Translations under genes and position numbers: made by a program
Source of the DNA: an uncultured Micrococcaceae bacterium
Lineage (GTDB): Bacteria; Actinomycetota; Actinomycetes; Actinomycetales; Micrococcaceae
DNA: 64,000 nt
Assembly: GCA_947502645.1 (NCBI GenBank)
Contig: CANNAD010000001.1
Span: 806,001 to 870,000 of the forward strand
Direction: 5' to 3'
Shown here: in pieces, positions 36,762-45,254 of the stretch
Layout of the letters: each line of letters opens with the position of its first letter
Position numbering within the stretch: position 1 is the first letter of the stretch
The notes under the pieces: generated by a model
Told to the model about the DNA's origin: nothing
The model's database searches: none
The model's input: the letters and a program-made list of their open reading frames with translations, nothing else

Positions 36762-38021
36762 ATGGAACAGTTTCTGAAGGTTTTTCGCACCTGGGGTGCC
36801 CCAATAGTTGCCGTCGTCTTCTTCGTCTTGTGGTGTTTGGGGGAGGCGGGGCGCATGAATGGTGCTTTCACGAACTGGTCCGGCGCATGGCCGCTCATAT
36901 TCATCACCGTCGCCATCGGGGTATCCGTGTGGGCGCCGTACGCGTCGTTGGCCGTGACAGCGGCGCTGTTGGCGGCACAGTTCTTCTACATACTGCCCGC
37001 CATGGCCGCGAACCATTGGGCGATCTACATTGGCGCTTTCATCGCCCTGGCCTTCATCTTGTGGGTGTCTGCTCCCAGAACACGTTTGGTTGCCATAGGC
37101 ATCAACGTGGTTTTCGCGGCCGCTATGGCAGTGCTCATGCTTTCGTGGCGGTACGGCGCTGGAGTCGGCTGGTATGTGTCGCGCGGCGGAGACCTCCCAA
37201 CATTCATGGCCTACGGATGGCAGCTGTTTGCGCTTCTCCTTCTCATTGCAGGTTCGTGTGCCGCCATCGGGTTCCTACTGGCCCTCCTCCAGGAACGGCG
37301 GGCTGTCTTCCAGGCACGCAACGCGGCACAGAAGGAACTTCATGAAGCAGAAGTCAACCTGATGGTTGAGCAGGAAAGGTGGCGAATCTCCAGGGATCTA
37401 CATGACGTCCTCGCCCATTCGCTAACAGTCATTTCCGCTCAGGCCGATGGGATCCGCTACCTGAACAACGATCTCCCGACGTCGGTCGTCACTGCCCTGG
37501 AGAACATTGCACACGCCGCCCGTGGAGCCCTCCTCGATGCACAGCGAGTGATCGAGGGTGGCTCGGACCAGGACGAAACAGTCCCCCAACCGCAGGTCAA
37601 GGACATCGCCCCGCTCGTACAGGGTATGCGAAAGAGCGGTCTACAGATCGAGGAAAGCGAATCCGGGCAGGCAGCGGATCTCACGACGGGACAGCAGATC
37701 GCGATTTATCGGATCGTGCAGGAGTCCCTGACGAATGCGCTCAAGCACGGCGGCCGCGATACACAGGTGAAAATGCATATGGATTGGAACGGCCCGGGCC
37801 TAACGTTGCATGTGGGTTCCACCCTGCCAAGCACGGACACTGTGATATCCGGGAATGAAGGACAACCGCGCGTCGGACGCGGGCTGCCAGGCATGCGCGA
37901 AAGGGCGCACCTCGCTGGCGGTTGGGTGACGGCTGGACCGGAAGAAGAACACTTCCGCATCAACGCCTATGTTCCGTACCCGGCGCAAGGCAAGCACACC
38001 AACGATGGAGCACAGAGATGA
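36762..38021 (+). CDS. NarL-type sensor histidine kinase (HisKA_3)
   Basis: 419 residues from ATG 36762; an upstream GTG at 36666 is in frame but has a poor context. Five or six TM helices fill residues 10-185, then a coiled linker, the HisKA_3 dimerisation helix with phospho-acceptor His214 (SRDLHDVLAHSLT), and an HATPase domain with IYRIVQESLTNALKHGG and GRGLPGMRERA. Its stop overlaps the start of the response regulator (ATGA). The signal sensed is unknown. Confidence 0.87.
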   Translation: MEQFLKVFRTWGAPIVAVVFFVLWCLGEAGRMNGAFTNWSGAWPLIFITVAIGVSVWAPYASLAVTAALLAAQFFYILPAMAANHWAIYIGAFIALAFILWVSAPRTRLVAIGINVVFAAAMAVLMLSWRYGAGVGWYVSRGGDLPTFMAYGWQLFALLLLIAGSCAAIGFLLALLQERRAVFQARNAAQKELHEAEVNLMVEQERWRISRDLHDVLAHSLTVISAQADGIRYLNNDLPTSVVTALENIAHAARGALLDAQRVIEGGSDQDETVPQPQVKDIAPLVQGMRKSGLQIEESESGQAADLTTGQQIAIYRIVQESLTNALKHGGRDTQVKMHMDWNGPGLTLHVGSTLPSTDTVISGNEGQPRVGRGLPGMRERAHLAGGWVTAGPEEEHFRINAYVPYPAQGKHTNDGAQR

Positions 38022-38710
38022 GCAGCACCATGGCGGAAGCCGGATCGCGGATCACCGTAGCGCTGGTCGATGATCAGGAGTTGTTTCGCTCTGGCATTCG
38101 CATGCTCATCCAAAGTCAGGATGACATGGTCCTGTCAGCAGAAGCAGCAAATGGGGAAGAGGCTATCGCCCTCGTCGCCAATGATCCGCCGGACGTTCTG
38201 CTGATGGACCTGAGGATGCCCGTTCTCGACGGTGTTACAGCCACTCAACGCATCATCCAACAAGCACAGGCTTCAGGGGCCGAAATACCGAAAATCATTG
38301 CGCTGACCACCTTCAATCGGGATCAAGCCGTCGTCGAGGCCGTGAATGCGGGTGCGAGTGGGTACCTCCTGAAAAGCGCTGAGCCGGAATTTCTTCTCGC
38401 CGCAATAAGAACCGTACATGCCGGGTATTCGGTTATTGCACCCGGTTCGATTCACTCCCTCTTCGAACATGCCGCCCGCACGTTCCCACCGACGGGCCCG
38501 GACCTGTCAGTTCTTGATTCGCTTTCCGGCCGCGAGGAAGAAGTGTTCCTGCTCGCTGCCAAGGGACTCAGCAACAGCGAGATGGCTGAAAGTCTCTTCG
38601 TCTCGGAAGCGACCATCAAAACGCATCTGCGTAGCGTCCTGGACAAACTCGAGCTGCGCACGCGCCTGCAACTCATAGCATTCGCCCACCAGCATCGTTT
38701 TCTCGGTTGA
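38018..38710 (+). CDS. NarL/LuxR-family response regulator
   Basis: 230 residues. Receiver domain with acidic pocket VDDQE and phospho-acceptor Asp64 (LLMDLRMPV); C-terminal LuxR-type helix-turn-helix at about residues 165-225 (SGREEEVFLLAAKGLSNSEMA, quoted in part). Start fixed by the 4-bp overlap with the kinase gene. Partner of that kinase; target genes are unknown. The next 189 bp (38711-38899) contain no gene I can identify. Confidence 0.92.
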   Translation: MSSTMAEAGSRITVALVDDQELFRSGIRMLIQSQDDMVLSAEAANGEEAIALVANDPPDVLLMDLRMPVLDGVTATQRIIQQAQASGAEIPKIIALTTFNRDQAVVEAVNAGASGYLLKSAEPEFLLAAIRTVHAGYSVIAPGSIHSLFEHAARTFPPTGPDLSVLDSLSGREEEVFLLAAKGLSNSEMAESLFVSEATIKTHLRSVLDKLELRTRLQLIAFAHQHRFLG

Positions 38711-38914
38711 GGCGGCCGCAGATGAGGAAACTGCGGGGAGCATCAAGTATCAGAAGTAACTGGGAGGACCTGGCCGTCTTCCGAACAGGCCGATGAGGCA
38801 CGCAAGCTTGTCCGGGAAATTCTCGCCAAGCATACGAATTAGCATCCGGGCTAGAGTGGGGCCGGCACTAATCCGATTCGTAGTCGTATCGTTACTTCAA
38901 TGGGACAGGAATTG

Positions 38915-39583
38915 ATGCAGGAGGATGCACTGAACCGGGGACAGATCGTTCTGTGGCGCTCGGTCACTGAAGAAACGGTTACGTACTGCTTTGCCGGACA
39001 CCTGATCGGGGCAGACGACCAGCACATCGCGTTGCATCAGCCGTACGGCGCCCCGGTACGAAGACGCACTGGGGCGAGGGTCGGACCACGAGGCTCCATG
39101 CTCAAAGACGGTTGGGACGGCGGTTATCAGGAGCGGGCATGGGGAGGCGCTCCGACGGTCCGGGTACACCCCGTAGGACGCCCCTACTCAGTGATCAGAG
39201 ACTGGGATCCGGCCAACCGCCGTTTCGACGGTTGGTACATCAATCTGGAGTTGCCGTGGCTGCGCTCCATCGTGGGTTATGACTCGCGCGACCTGGTACT
39301 AGACGTTGTCGCCACCCCCGACTTATCCGAGTGGCGTTGGAAGGACGAGGAAGAACTCACCTGGGCAGTCGGGCAGCGCATCCTGACGCAGGGTCACGCG
39401 GCATGGATTCGTGCCGCCGGGCGAGCGGCCGTCGCCGACCTCGAAACACGAACTCGGGTCTTTAACGCGGGCGTATGGGATCACTGGGTTCCCAACGACT
39501 CCTGGCCGGCTCCGCGGTTCGAAGCAAACTGGAAGAGCGCCCAACGCTGTCAGACATTATTGGAAGCAGCGACTTTGCAGTAG
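38915..39583 (+). CDS. DUF402 domain protein
   Basis: 222 residues from ATG 38915, preferred because AGGAA lies 6 bp upstream (ATG 38900 is also in frame). The central block with RFDGWYINLELPW, DLVLDVVATPD and WRWKDEEEL is the DUF402 signature; related proteins are nucleotide phosphatases or RNA-binding. The final residues (EAATLQ) and the stop codon come from repeat copy B, so the original C-terminus may have been altered. Confidence 0.82.
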   Translation: MQEDALNRGQIVLWRSVTEETVTYCFAGHLIGADDQHIALHQPYGAPVRRRTGARVGPRGSMLKDGWDGGYQERAWGGAPTVRVHPVGRPYSVIRDWDPANRRFDGWYINLELPWLRSIVGYDSRDLVLDVVATPDLSEWRWKDEEELTWAVGQRILTQGHAAWIRAAGRAAVADLETRTRVFNAGVWDHWVPNDSWPAPRFEANWKSAQRCQTLLEAATLQ

Positions 39584-39633
39584 ATGACGTTCTCAGGGGT
39601 TGGGAGCAGCATCTACTGCGAAGTGGATTTCAG
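39561..39633. repeat. 73-bp palindromic repeat, copy B
   Basis: Same element as at 36381-36453 with about four mismatches; 15-bp arms at 39572-39586 and 39610-39624 (one mismatch). It supplies the stop codon of the DUF402 gene. The two copies are in direct orientation 3,180 bp apart. Confidence 0.9.
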
Positions 39634-39728
39634 AGGACGTGGAAACTCACCGGCAGCATGCGCAGTCGGGGGCGTCCGACGTCGGCTCCTCCGCCTCGTG
39701 CAATGCAGCGTTTGAACCGGACAGTCAA

Positions 39729-39747
39729 TTAGGGTTGCCTTAGAACC
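39729..39747. promoter_or_regulatory. Possible iron box (IdeR/DmdR/DtxR type)
   Basis: TTAGGGTTGCCTTAGAACC, 32 bp before the siderophore-interacting-protein gene, resembles one half of the TTAGGTTAGSCTAACCTAA iron-repressor site; the second half is poor. Suggested mainly by the function of the following gene. Confidence 0.35.
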
Positions 39748-39779
39748 CCGCCGCGCTCAACCGTCTGGAGTCACGGCCC

Positions 39780-40595
39780 GTGCCCAATCCTTCACCACGC
39801 CAGCCAAAACCACAGGTCATCCTCAGCGTCCTCCGAACCGAGCGACTCAGCCCCGGAATGGTCCGCGTCGTCGCTGGTGGTGAGGGTTTCTCTGCGTTCA
39901 TTTCCAACGGCCACACAGATCAGTATGTGAAGATCTTCTTCGTCAAGCCGGAGCTCGGTCTCGTTCCGCCCTACAACCTGGACGAACTCCGCGAGCGGTT
40001 GACACCCGAGGACCTACCGACAACCCGCACCTATACGGTCCGCTGGGTGGATGAGGAAGCAGGCGAGCTTGCCATCGACTTCGTCGTTCACGGAGACGAA
40101 GGCCTCGCCGGCCCCTGGGCAGCGCGCGCACAACCCGGAGACACCTTGGTCTTCCGCGGACCCGGAGGAAACTACTCCCCCAACCCCGACGCCGACTGGC
40201 ACCTGTTCGCTGGCGACGCAGCAGCACTTCCCGCCATCGCAAGCGCCCTTGAACGGTTACCGGCCACCGCCGTCGGGCACGCCGTCCTTGACGTGTCCAC
40301 ACCCCAGGACCAGTTGCCCCTGAACGCTCCGGAGGGTGTTCACGTGACCTGGCTCAACGACGGGCACGACGGCGGCCTGGCAGCAGCCGTCGAAGCCCTT
40401 CAGTGGCCGGATGGACGGGTGGACGTCTTCGCGCACGGTGAGCGCGAGTCCATGAAAGAACTCAGGGGCGTGTTCAAGGACAAGGGTGTGGAGCGTTCAC
40501 AGATGTCACTGTCCGGATATTGGGCAAGGGGCCGGGCAGAAGACCGGTTCCAGGCGGAAAAGCGCGAACCGATCGGGAAAATTTTCGAGGACTAA
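39780..40595 (+). CDS. Siderophore-interacting protein (ViuB-type ferric-siderophore reductase)
   Basis: 271-residue cytoplasmic FAD/NAD(P)H flavoprotein that releases iron from imported ferric siderophores. FAD-binding RTYTVRW, the following GDTLVFRGPGG and the NAD(P)-side motif HLFAGDAAALPAIAS are in the family's order, and the C-terminal SGYWARGRAED motif is typical. GTG start. Convergent with the LysE gene, one base between stops. Probably iron-regulated. Confidence 0.9.
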   Translation: MPNPSPRQPKPQVILSVLRTERLSPGMVRVVAGGEGFSAFISNGHTDQYVKIFFVKPELGLVPPYNLDELRERLTPEDLPTTRTYTVRWVDEEAGELAIDFVVHGDEGLAGPWAARAQPGDTLVFRGPGGNYSPNPDADWHLFAGDAAALPAIASALERLPATAVGHAVLDVSTPQDQLPLNAPEGVHVTWLNDGHDGGLAAAVEALQWPDGRVDVFAHGERESMKELRGVFKDKGVERSQMSLSGYWARGRAEDRFQAEKREPIGKIFED

Positions 40596-40596
40596 G

Positions 40597-41220
40597 TCAG
40601 TGCCCTAACGCCATCCGTAGTCCCAGCGCCAGCATGATGACGGTGATCGTGCCGTCGAGAATGCGCCACGAGGAAGGTTTCGCGAAGAAGCGTCTAAGTT
40701 TCCTGGCGCCGAACCCGAGCGCCGAGAACCACAGGAAACTACCCGCGATAGCTCCTGCACCGAACCACCATCTCAGGTCTGGGCCCTGCCGGTTGGCGAG
40801 TGTCCCCAATAGCATCACCGTGTCCAGGTAAACGTGAGGGTTGAGCCAGGTGATGGCAAGCATGCCAAGGACCGCAGTCCGCATACCCGTGGGCCGTTCA
40901 GAGTTTGTAACCGTCAAACTGCTCGGGCGAAGCGCACGTTTCGCGGCGAGTAGGGCATACCCGATGAGGAACGCAGCGCCAACATATCTGACAACGTCCA
41001 CCAGGGCGGGTACCGCACCGATGATGGCACCAATTCCGAGGATACCCAGAGCGATCAGGACGGCGTCGGAGACAGCGCAGATCAGGACGAGAACAGTCAC
41101 GTTCCTGCCCTGAATCCCATGCCGCAGCAGGAACGCGTTCTGCGCGCCGATAGCGATGATCAGCGCGAGTCCGCTGCCCAGGCCCAGTAGGAGTGCCTGC
41201 AGGATGTCGGTGGTGTGCAC
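40597..41220 (-). CDS. LysE-family amino-acid exporter
   Basis: 207 residues with six TM helices. The first TM has the LysE hallmark LIIAIGAQNAFLLRHGI, and ITWLNPHVYLDTVMLLG is the conserved TM4-5 region. Exports basic amino acids in relatives; substrate here is inferred only. The GTG at 41220 gives the usual N-terminus; in-frame TTG codons at 41241 and 41256 are alternatives. No LysG-type regulator adjoins it. Confidence 0.85.
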   Translation of the reverse strand: MHTTDILQALLLGLGSGLALIIAIGAQNAFLLRHGIQGRNVTVLVLICAVSDAVLIALGILGIGAIIGAVPALVDVVRYVGAAFLIGYALLAAKRALRPSSLTVTNSERPTGMRTAVLGMLAITWLNPHVYLDTVMLLGTLANRQGPDLRWWFGAGAIAGSFLWFSALGFGARKLRRFFAKPSSWRILDGTITVIMLALGLRMALGH

Positions 41221-41305
41221 AAAGACAGTGTGCAGGCTCAACGCGACCGCCGCCAATTGGCTATAGTTCCCGTAACACGTCGTATTCGTAGCGAGAGGAA
41301 AAGCT

Positions 41306-41635
41306 GTGCATAAAGTATCTCTGACCGCATTGGCCCGTCACCAGTTAGCCCACGCCCTGGAGTCCGGCAGCGGGCGCAGCGCAAAGACCGTGTTCGGCGG
41401 CCATGAGAACGTCATGCGCCAGACCATGATCGCGCTGCGTGCTGGCGTGTCCATGAGTGAGCATGAGAACCCGGGCGAGGCCACGGTGTGGGTCATTCAG
41501 GGCCGCGTTTCCCTGATTTGCGGCGAAGACAACTGGGAAGGATCCGGCGGAGACCTCATCATTGTCCCGAACGCGCGCCACAGTCTCGAAGCGCTGGAAG
41601 ACTCAGTCGTTATCCTGGCGGTTGCGAAGCACTGA
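41306..41635 (+). CDS. Small cupin-domain protein
   Basis: 109-residue single cupin barrel with MSEHENPGEATVWVIQGRVS and IVPNARHSLEALEDSVV, the two cupin motifs (metal-ligand His in SEHENPG and ARHSLEA). GTG start with GAGAGGAA upstream. Function unknown. Its last 26 bp overlap the convergent membrane-protein gene. Confidence 0.8.
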   Translation: MHKVSLTALARHQLAHALESGSGRSAKTVFGGHENVMRQTMIALRAGVSMSEHENPGEATVWVIQGRVSLICGEDNWEGSGGDLIIVPNARHSLEALEDSVVILAVAKH

Positions 41636-42269
41636 CGTCTTCCTCAGGCCGCGGCCTGCGCTGCGGCTCCAGGTCTGCATAGAGAATTCGTACGGCCAGT
41701 TGGATGAGTGGGCCAATGGTTAGAGCAAAAACGAGGGTGCCGATGCCGGCCAGCCCGCCCATCGCCCATCCGGCAGCAACTAAGGAGAGTTCCAGCCCGG
41801 TTCGGATCATCCACACGGGTTTGCCGGTCACCCGGACCAGGCCCGTCATCAGTCCGTCACGGGGACCGGGCCCCATCCCCGCTCCAATGTAGAGTGCCGT
41901 TGCCAGCGCAAGCAGTAACAGGCCCCCGGTGAACAACAGAATCTGCCAGAGCAGTTCTTCTGGTTTCGGTAGGATCACCAGCCCGACGTCGGCAAACACA
42001 CCTACCAGCAACGCGTTGGCCACGGTGCCCCAGCCCGGTCTCTGCCTGAGCGGAATCCACAGGAGCAGAACAACAATGCTGACCAGGATGGTGGTCACTC
42101 CGAAGGACAACCCGCTAAGCCTCGATGCGCCCTGGCCAAGTACGTCCCAGGGTGCGGAACCAAGCTGACCGCGCAGCATCATGGCGATGGAAAACCCGTA
42201 TGCGAAGATACCCAGGTAGAGCCTCACGTGCCGTACCGGCAGCGCACGACTCGTCAGAAACGTTCGCAT
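41610..42269 (-). CDS. YczE/YitT-like integral membrane protein
   Basis: 219 residues with five or six TM helices. The repeated pattern GFSIAMMLRGQLGSAPWDVLGQG (quoted in part: LGSAPWDVLGQG) and GAGMGPGPRDGLMTGL matches the YczE/YyaS family of unknown function. ATG 42269. Lies between dnaB and a convergent cupin gene. Confidence 0.83.
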   Translation of the reverse strand: MRTFLTSRALPVRHVRLYLGIFAYGFSIAMMLRGQLGSAPWDVLGQGASRLSGLSFGVTTILVSIVVLLLWIPLRQRPGWGTVANALLVGVFADVGLVILPKPEELLWQILLFTGGLLLLALATALYIGAGMGPGPRDGLMTGLVRVTGKPVWMIRTGLELSLVAAGWAMGGLAGIGTLVFALTIGPLIQLAVRILYADLEPQRRPRPEEDVSASQPPG

Positions 42270-42290
42270 GGTGTCCTTTCGTCGGGCGGG

Positions 42291-44912
42291 CTAGAAGTTG
42301 CCCCCGCCTTCGACTGCCATGTTGGCAAAGCGCGAATAATGGCCCTGGAATCCAACCACAATGGTTTTGGTGGGGCCGTTACGGTGCTTGGCTACGATCA
42401 GGTCCGCCTCACCTGCTCGGGGTGACTCTTTGTCGTAGATGTCTTCACGGTGCAACAGAATCACCATATCGGCATCCTGCTCAATGGACCCTGATTCGCG
42501 GAGGTCAGAGATCATCGGTTTTTTATCCGTTCGCTGCTCTGAACCACGATTTAGCTGCGATAGCGCGATGACTGGTACGCCCAGCTCTTTGGCTAGCAGC
42601 TTCAGCGCACGGGAGAATTCGGAGACTTCCTGCTGCCGCGACTCAACCCGCTTGCCCGAAGACATCAGCTGCAGGTAGTCGAGGACCACAAGCTTCAGGT
42701 CGTGCCGCTGTTTCAGCCGACGGCATTTGGCACGAATCTCCATGAGCGACATGTTGGGGCTGTCGTCGATAAACAACGGCGCATCGTTGAGTCTGCCCAT
42801 GGTGGTCGCGATCTTGCTCCACTGCTCATCTTTGATGGTTCCCTTGCGCAGGTCCTGCAAACCGATGGTCGCTTCTGCCGAGAGTAGGCGCATGGCAATC
42901 TCGTTCCGGCCCATTTCGAGCGAGAAGAACACCGTGGTCTGGTTGTGCTTGATCGCCGCGGAGCGCGCAAAATCCAACGCGAAGGTCGAGTTATGGGTAG
43001 GAATAAACGTACGGCCCACCAGGAACAGGTGAGACTCGTGTTCAACCTGAATGCACCGCACTGGCACTGAAGCAACACGCTCTACTGCAACGATGAAACG
43101 CTGTGTCCGCTTGGGCGTAGGGCGGGCGTCTCTCTCCTTGTGCAGAATTTGTTTGCGCGCAAGACCGAAAACCACGTCGCTAGTCGCAAAGGTGATCGTA
43201 AAAGCTGTCGACGAAGCGGCCGATCGCCCTCGTACCTTCTTTTCACTCCAGCCCGTCCGATAGCCCAAACTGTGGATTAATTCTTGTGTATCGATAGCCA
43301 GCTGACGTGATGTCACACCGAACTGAACACATCCGCTAGAGGTGACTGTCCCATCGCTATCCAATAATCCGGCTAACAGCTCTCGCCGCTGCGATTCGCT
43401 TGCCCGCAGGTATAAGGGGGGAATGTGTTTGTTACCCAAAACCCCCAGTGACCTCAGGGAAGCTTGCAGCGATCCATGATGCAACCTGCAGGGCTGGCAA
43501 CGCAGTCCCCCTGAACACTCAACTCCGCAATCCACGCACGTGGAATGAGGAACTGGATCAGATACGAATCTTGACTTACCTCCGCAAGACTGTGAGCAGG
43601 TCCTGACGTGGCGAACGCGATTAACAAACTCAGCCCCACAAACAACGCAATCTCCCCTGAAGAGAAACTCCTCAACTGGGAGCTGTATCCCATACGTGAT
43701 GCCAGAGACTTGAGGCGTCCGATAGCCTTCTCCGCCGATGCGCATCAGCACTTCTTCATCAGCTGTGGTGACACGCGCTGCCTCCGAGTGCCCATCACCG
43801 AGCCAGACGCCGAACGTGTACGGACCGATCGGCAAGTGGGCTGCCGGCAGGTTGATAGCCGCAGCCGTAGCCACGGAATGATTCAGCCGTGCATCCTTCG
43901 TGTCGCATCGGAGAGTAGAGGCGATGGCTTCAGTAGTCCGAACGGCAGCAAAGGTTCGTTGGTTTCGGGTCCGGTTCGCTCCCACCAAAGCGGCCTGCTT
44001 GGATTTACGAGATGCCCGGGTGTCTGTAAGCCACTGGTGTTCTGCGTCGGCGACGATCTCGCTACCATCATCAAAGACCACCCTGTAACAGGGACGGTCC
44101 AGCATTACATCAGTTGCAGCGGTAACCAGGGTGGGCGTTCCGTCAACCGCGAAGACTTCTTGACCAACGGAGAGATCACCCATGGTGGTCCATCCGCTTG
44201 GTGTTGGTACAGGAGTATCTAGTGCAAGCGCCTTGCCAACGGCCGGCCTCGCCGCTATGACAATCATCTGGCCGCCGTGGAGGCCCTGGGTCAACTCATC
44301 GAGCTCGTAGAAACCGGTGGGTACGCCCGTCATTCCCTCACCACGATGGCCAGCGGATTCAATTTCATCCACCGTTCCCTCAATGATGTCCTTGAGGGCA
44401 ACATAATCCTCTGCTGTACGGCGTTCAGCTACCGCGTACACCTCGGCTTGGGCGGCGTTGACGATGTCATCGACTTCGCCGTCATTGGAGTACCCGAGCT
44501 GCACAATTTTGGTTCCGGCTTCAACAAGCCGGCGCAGAACGGCCCGTTCGCGCACAATCTCCGCGTAGAAACCCGCGTTCGCAGCGGTCGGGACGGATTG
44601 GATGAGGGTGTGCAGATAAGCCGCACCCCCAATGCGGGCGATCTCACCGCGCTTGGTCAATTCATCAGAGACGGTGACGGCGTCCGCCGGTTCCCCACGA
44701 CCATAGAGGTCGATGATCGACTCGTAGATGCTTTCGTGTGCGGGACGATAAAAATCTATGCCCCGCAGCACCTCAACACAGTCTGCGATCGCATCCTTGG
44801 ACAGCATCATGCCGCCCAACACCGATTGCTCAGCTACAAGATCCTGAGGCGGGGTACGGGTGTAGTCGCTGCCGCGCGGCGACTCCATTGAATCTGATTG
44901 CGCCAAAGACAC
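42291..44912 (-). CDS. dnaB: Replicative DNA helicase DnaB, interrupted by an intein
   Basis: 873-residue precursor giving a ~459-residue helicase after splicing. The GTG at 44912 follows GGAAGG and starts VSLAQSDSMES; the N-terminal domain begins near TPPQDLVAEQSVLGGMML and the RecA-like domain carries Walker A ARPAVGK-S (split by the intein after Lys227), Walker B LVVLDYLQLM and the QLNRGSEQR hook near the C-terminus. DnaB unwinds DNA ahead of the replisome. The upstream region has many DnaA-box-like sites. Confidence 0.95.
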   Translation of the reverse strand: MSLAQSDSMESPRGSDYTRTPPQDLVAEQSVLGGMMLSKDAIADCVEVLRGIDFYRPAHESIYESIIDLYGRGEPADAVTVSDELTKRGEIARIGGAAYLHTLIQSVPTAANAGFYAEIVRERAVLRRLVEAGTKIVQLGYSNDGEVDDIVNAAQAEVYAVAERRTAEDYVALKDIIEGTVDEIESAGHRGEGMTGVPTGFYELDELTQGLHGGQMIVIAARPAVGKALALDTPVPTPSGWTTMGDLSVGQEVFAVDGTPTLVTAATDVMLDRPCYRVVFDDGSEIVADAEHQWLTDTRASRKSKQAALVGANRTRNQRTFAAVRTTEAIASTLRCDTKDARLNHSVATAAAINLPAAHLPIGPYTFGVWLGDGHSEAARVTTADEEVLMRIGGEGYRTPQVSGITYGIQLPVEEFLFRGDCVVCGAEFVNRVRHVRTCSQSCGGKSRFVSDPVPHSTCVDCGVECSGGLRCQPCRLHHGSLQASLRSLGVLGNKHIPPLYLRASESQRRELLAGLLDSDGTVTSSGCVQFGVTSRQLAIDTQELIHSLGYRTGWSEKKVRGRSAASSTAFTITFATSDVVFGLARKQILHKERDARPTPKRTQRFIVAVERVASVPVRCIQVEHESHLFLVGRTFIPTHNSTFALDFARSAAIKHNQTTVFFSLEMGRNEIAMRLLSAEATIGLQDLRKGTIKDEQWSKIATTMGRLNDAPLFIDDSPNMSLMEIRAKCRRLKQRHDLKLVVLDYLQLMSSGKRVESRQQEVSEFSRALKLLAKELGVPVIALSQLNRGSEQRTDKKPMISDLRESGSIEQDADMVILLHREDIYDKESPRAGEADLIVAKHRNGPTKTIVVGFQGHYSRFANMAVEGGGNF
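42990..44231 (-). other. Intein in DnaB Walker A, class 3-like, with LAGLIDADG endonuclease
   Basis: 414 residues from Ala1 (ALALDTPVPT) to Asn414 (PTHN), followed by Ser. Class 3 signatures are all present: no Cys/Ser at position 1, Trp67 in block B (EHQWLT), Cys393 in block F (VRCIQVEHES), Thr412 in block G. The endonuclease has two LAGLIDADG-like motifs (FGVWLGDGH at 140-148, LLAGLLDSDG at 285-294). Between them is a Cys-rich segment with nine Cys (195-248) in CXXC-type pairs, likely a zinc-binding insertion. Confidence 0.9.
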
Positions 44913-44940
44913 TTCAGCGACCTTCCTACCCTGCTGCCAT

Positions 44941-44955
44941 CCCCCACAGTGGGGG
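44941..44955. promoter_or_regulatory. 15-bp palindrome in the dnaB leader
   Basis: CCCCCAC-A-GTGGGGG, perfect 7-bp arms, about 30 bp upstream of the dnaB GTG. It could be an operator or a leader hairpin; no known factor assigned. Confidence 0.4.
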
Positions 44956-45000
44956 AATCTCCCGCAACCGTAGCCGTGAATCTCCGACACGCCAACTGAG

Positions 45001-45243
45001 TTATCCACAGGGAAATATTTTCTCTGTGCATAAGTGCCTCTGGGTTGTGCACAGACTGGTGACAACCTTGTGGATAACCAAATACTTTTACCCACAAATC
45101 AGCTCTGACTAGGCGTGATGCTGATTTCTGCATGTGGAGGAAAAGAAACTTCAGGTGAACATTCATCCACAGCTTGCGAGTTGACACGACCGCCACCCTG
45201 CCCCTACGGCACATTTACCGACGGGTATCCACAGATATCCACA
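45001..45243. promoter_or_regulatory. Cluster of DnaA-box-like 9-mers upstream of dnaB
   Basis: Three perfect TTATNCACA boxes at 45001-45009, 45025-45033 (minus) and 45069-45077 (minus), and five with one mismatch at 45045-45053, 45088-45096, 45163-45171, 45225-45233 and 45235-45243. They occupy most of the 342-bp gap between dnaB and the upstream zinc-ribbon gene. Possible roles are DnaA control of dnaB or DnaA titration. Confidence 0.75.
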
Positions 45244-45254
45244 GAGACGATCGC

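Noticed and set aside
36381-39633. Composite transposon
   Set aside because: The flanking repeats are only 73 bp and no transposase or integrase is encoded between them.
42990-44231. Group I intron or separate gene inside dnaB
   Set aside because: The reading frame is continuous through the insertion and has intein splicing motifs at both ends.
45001-45243. Chromosomal origin (oriC)
   Set aside because: DnaA boxes are present, but there is no AT-rich unwinding region and no dnaA or dnaN beside it; kept as a DnaA-box cluster only.
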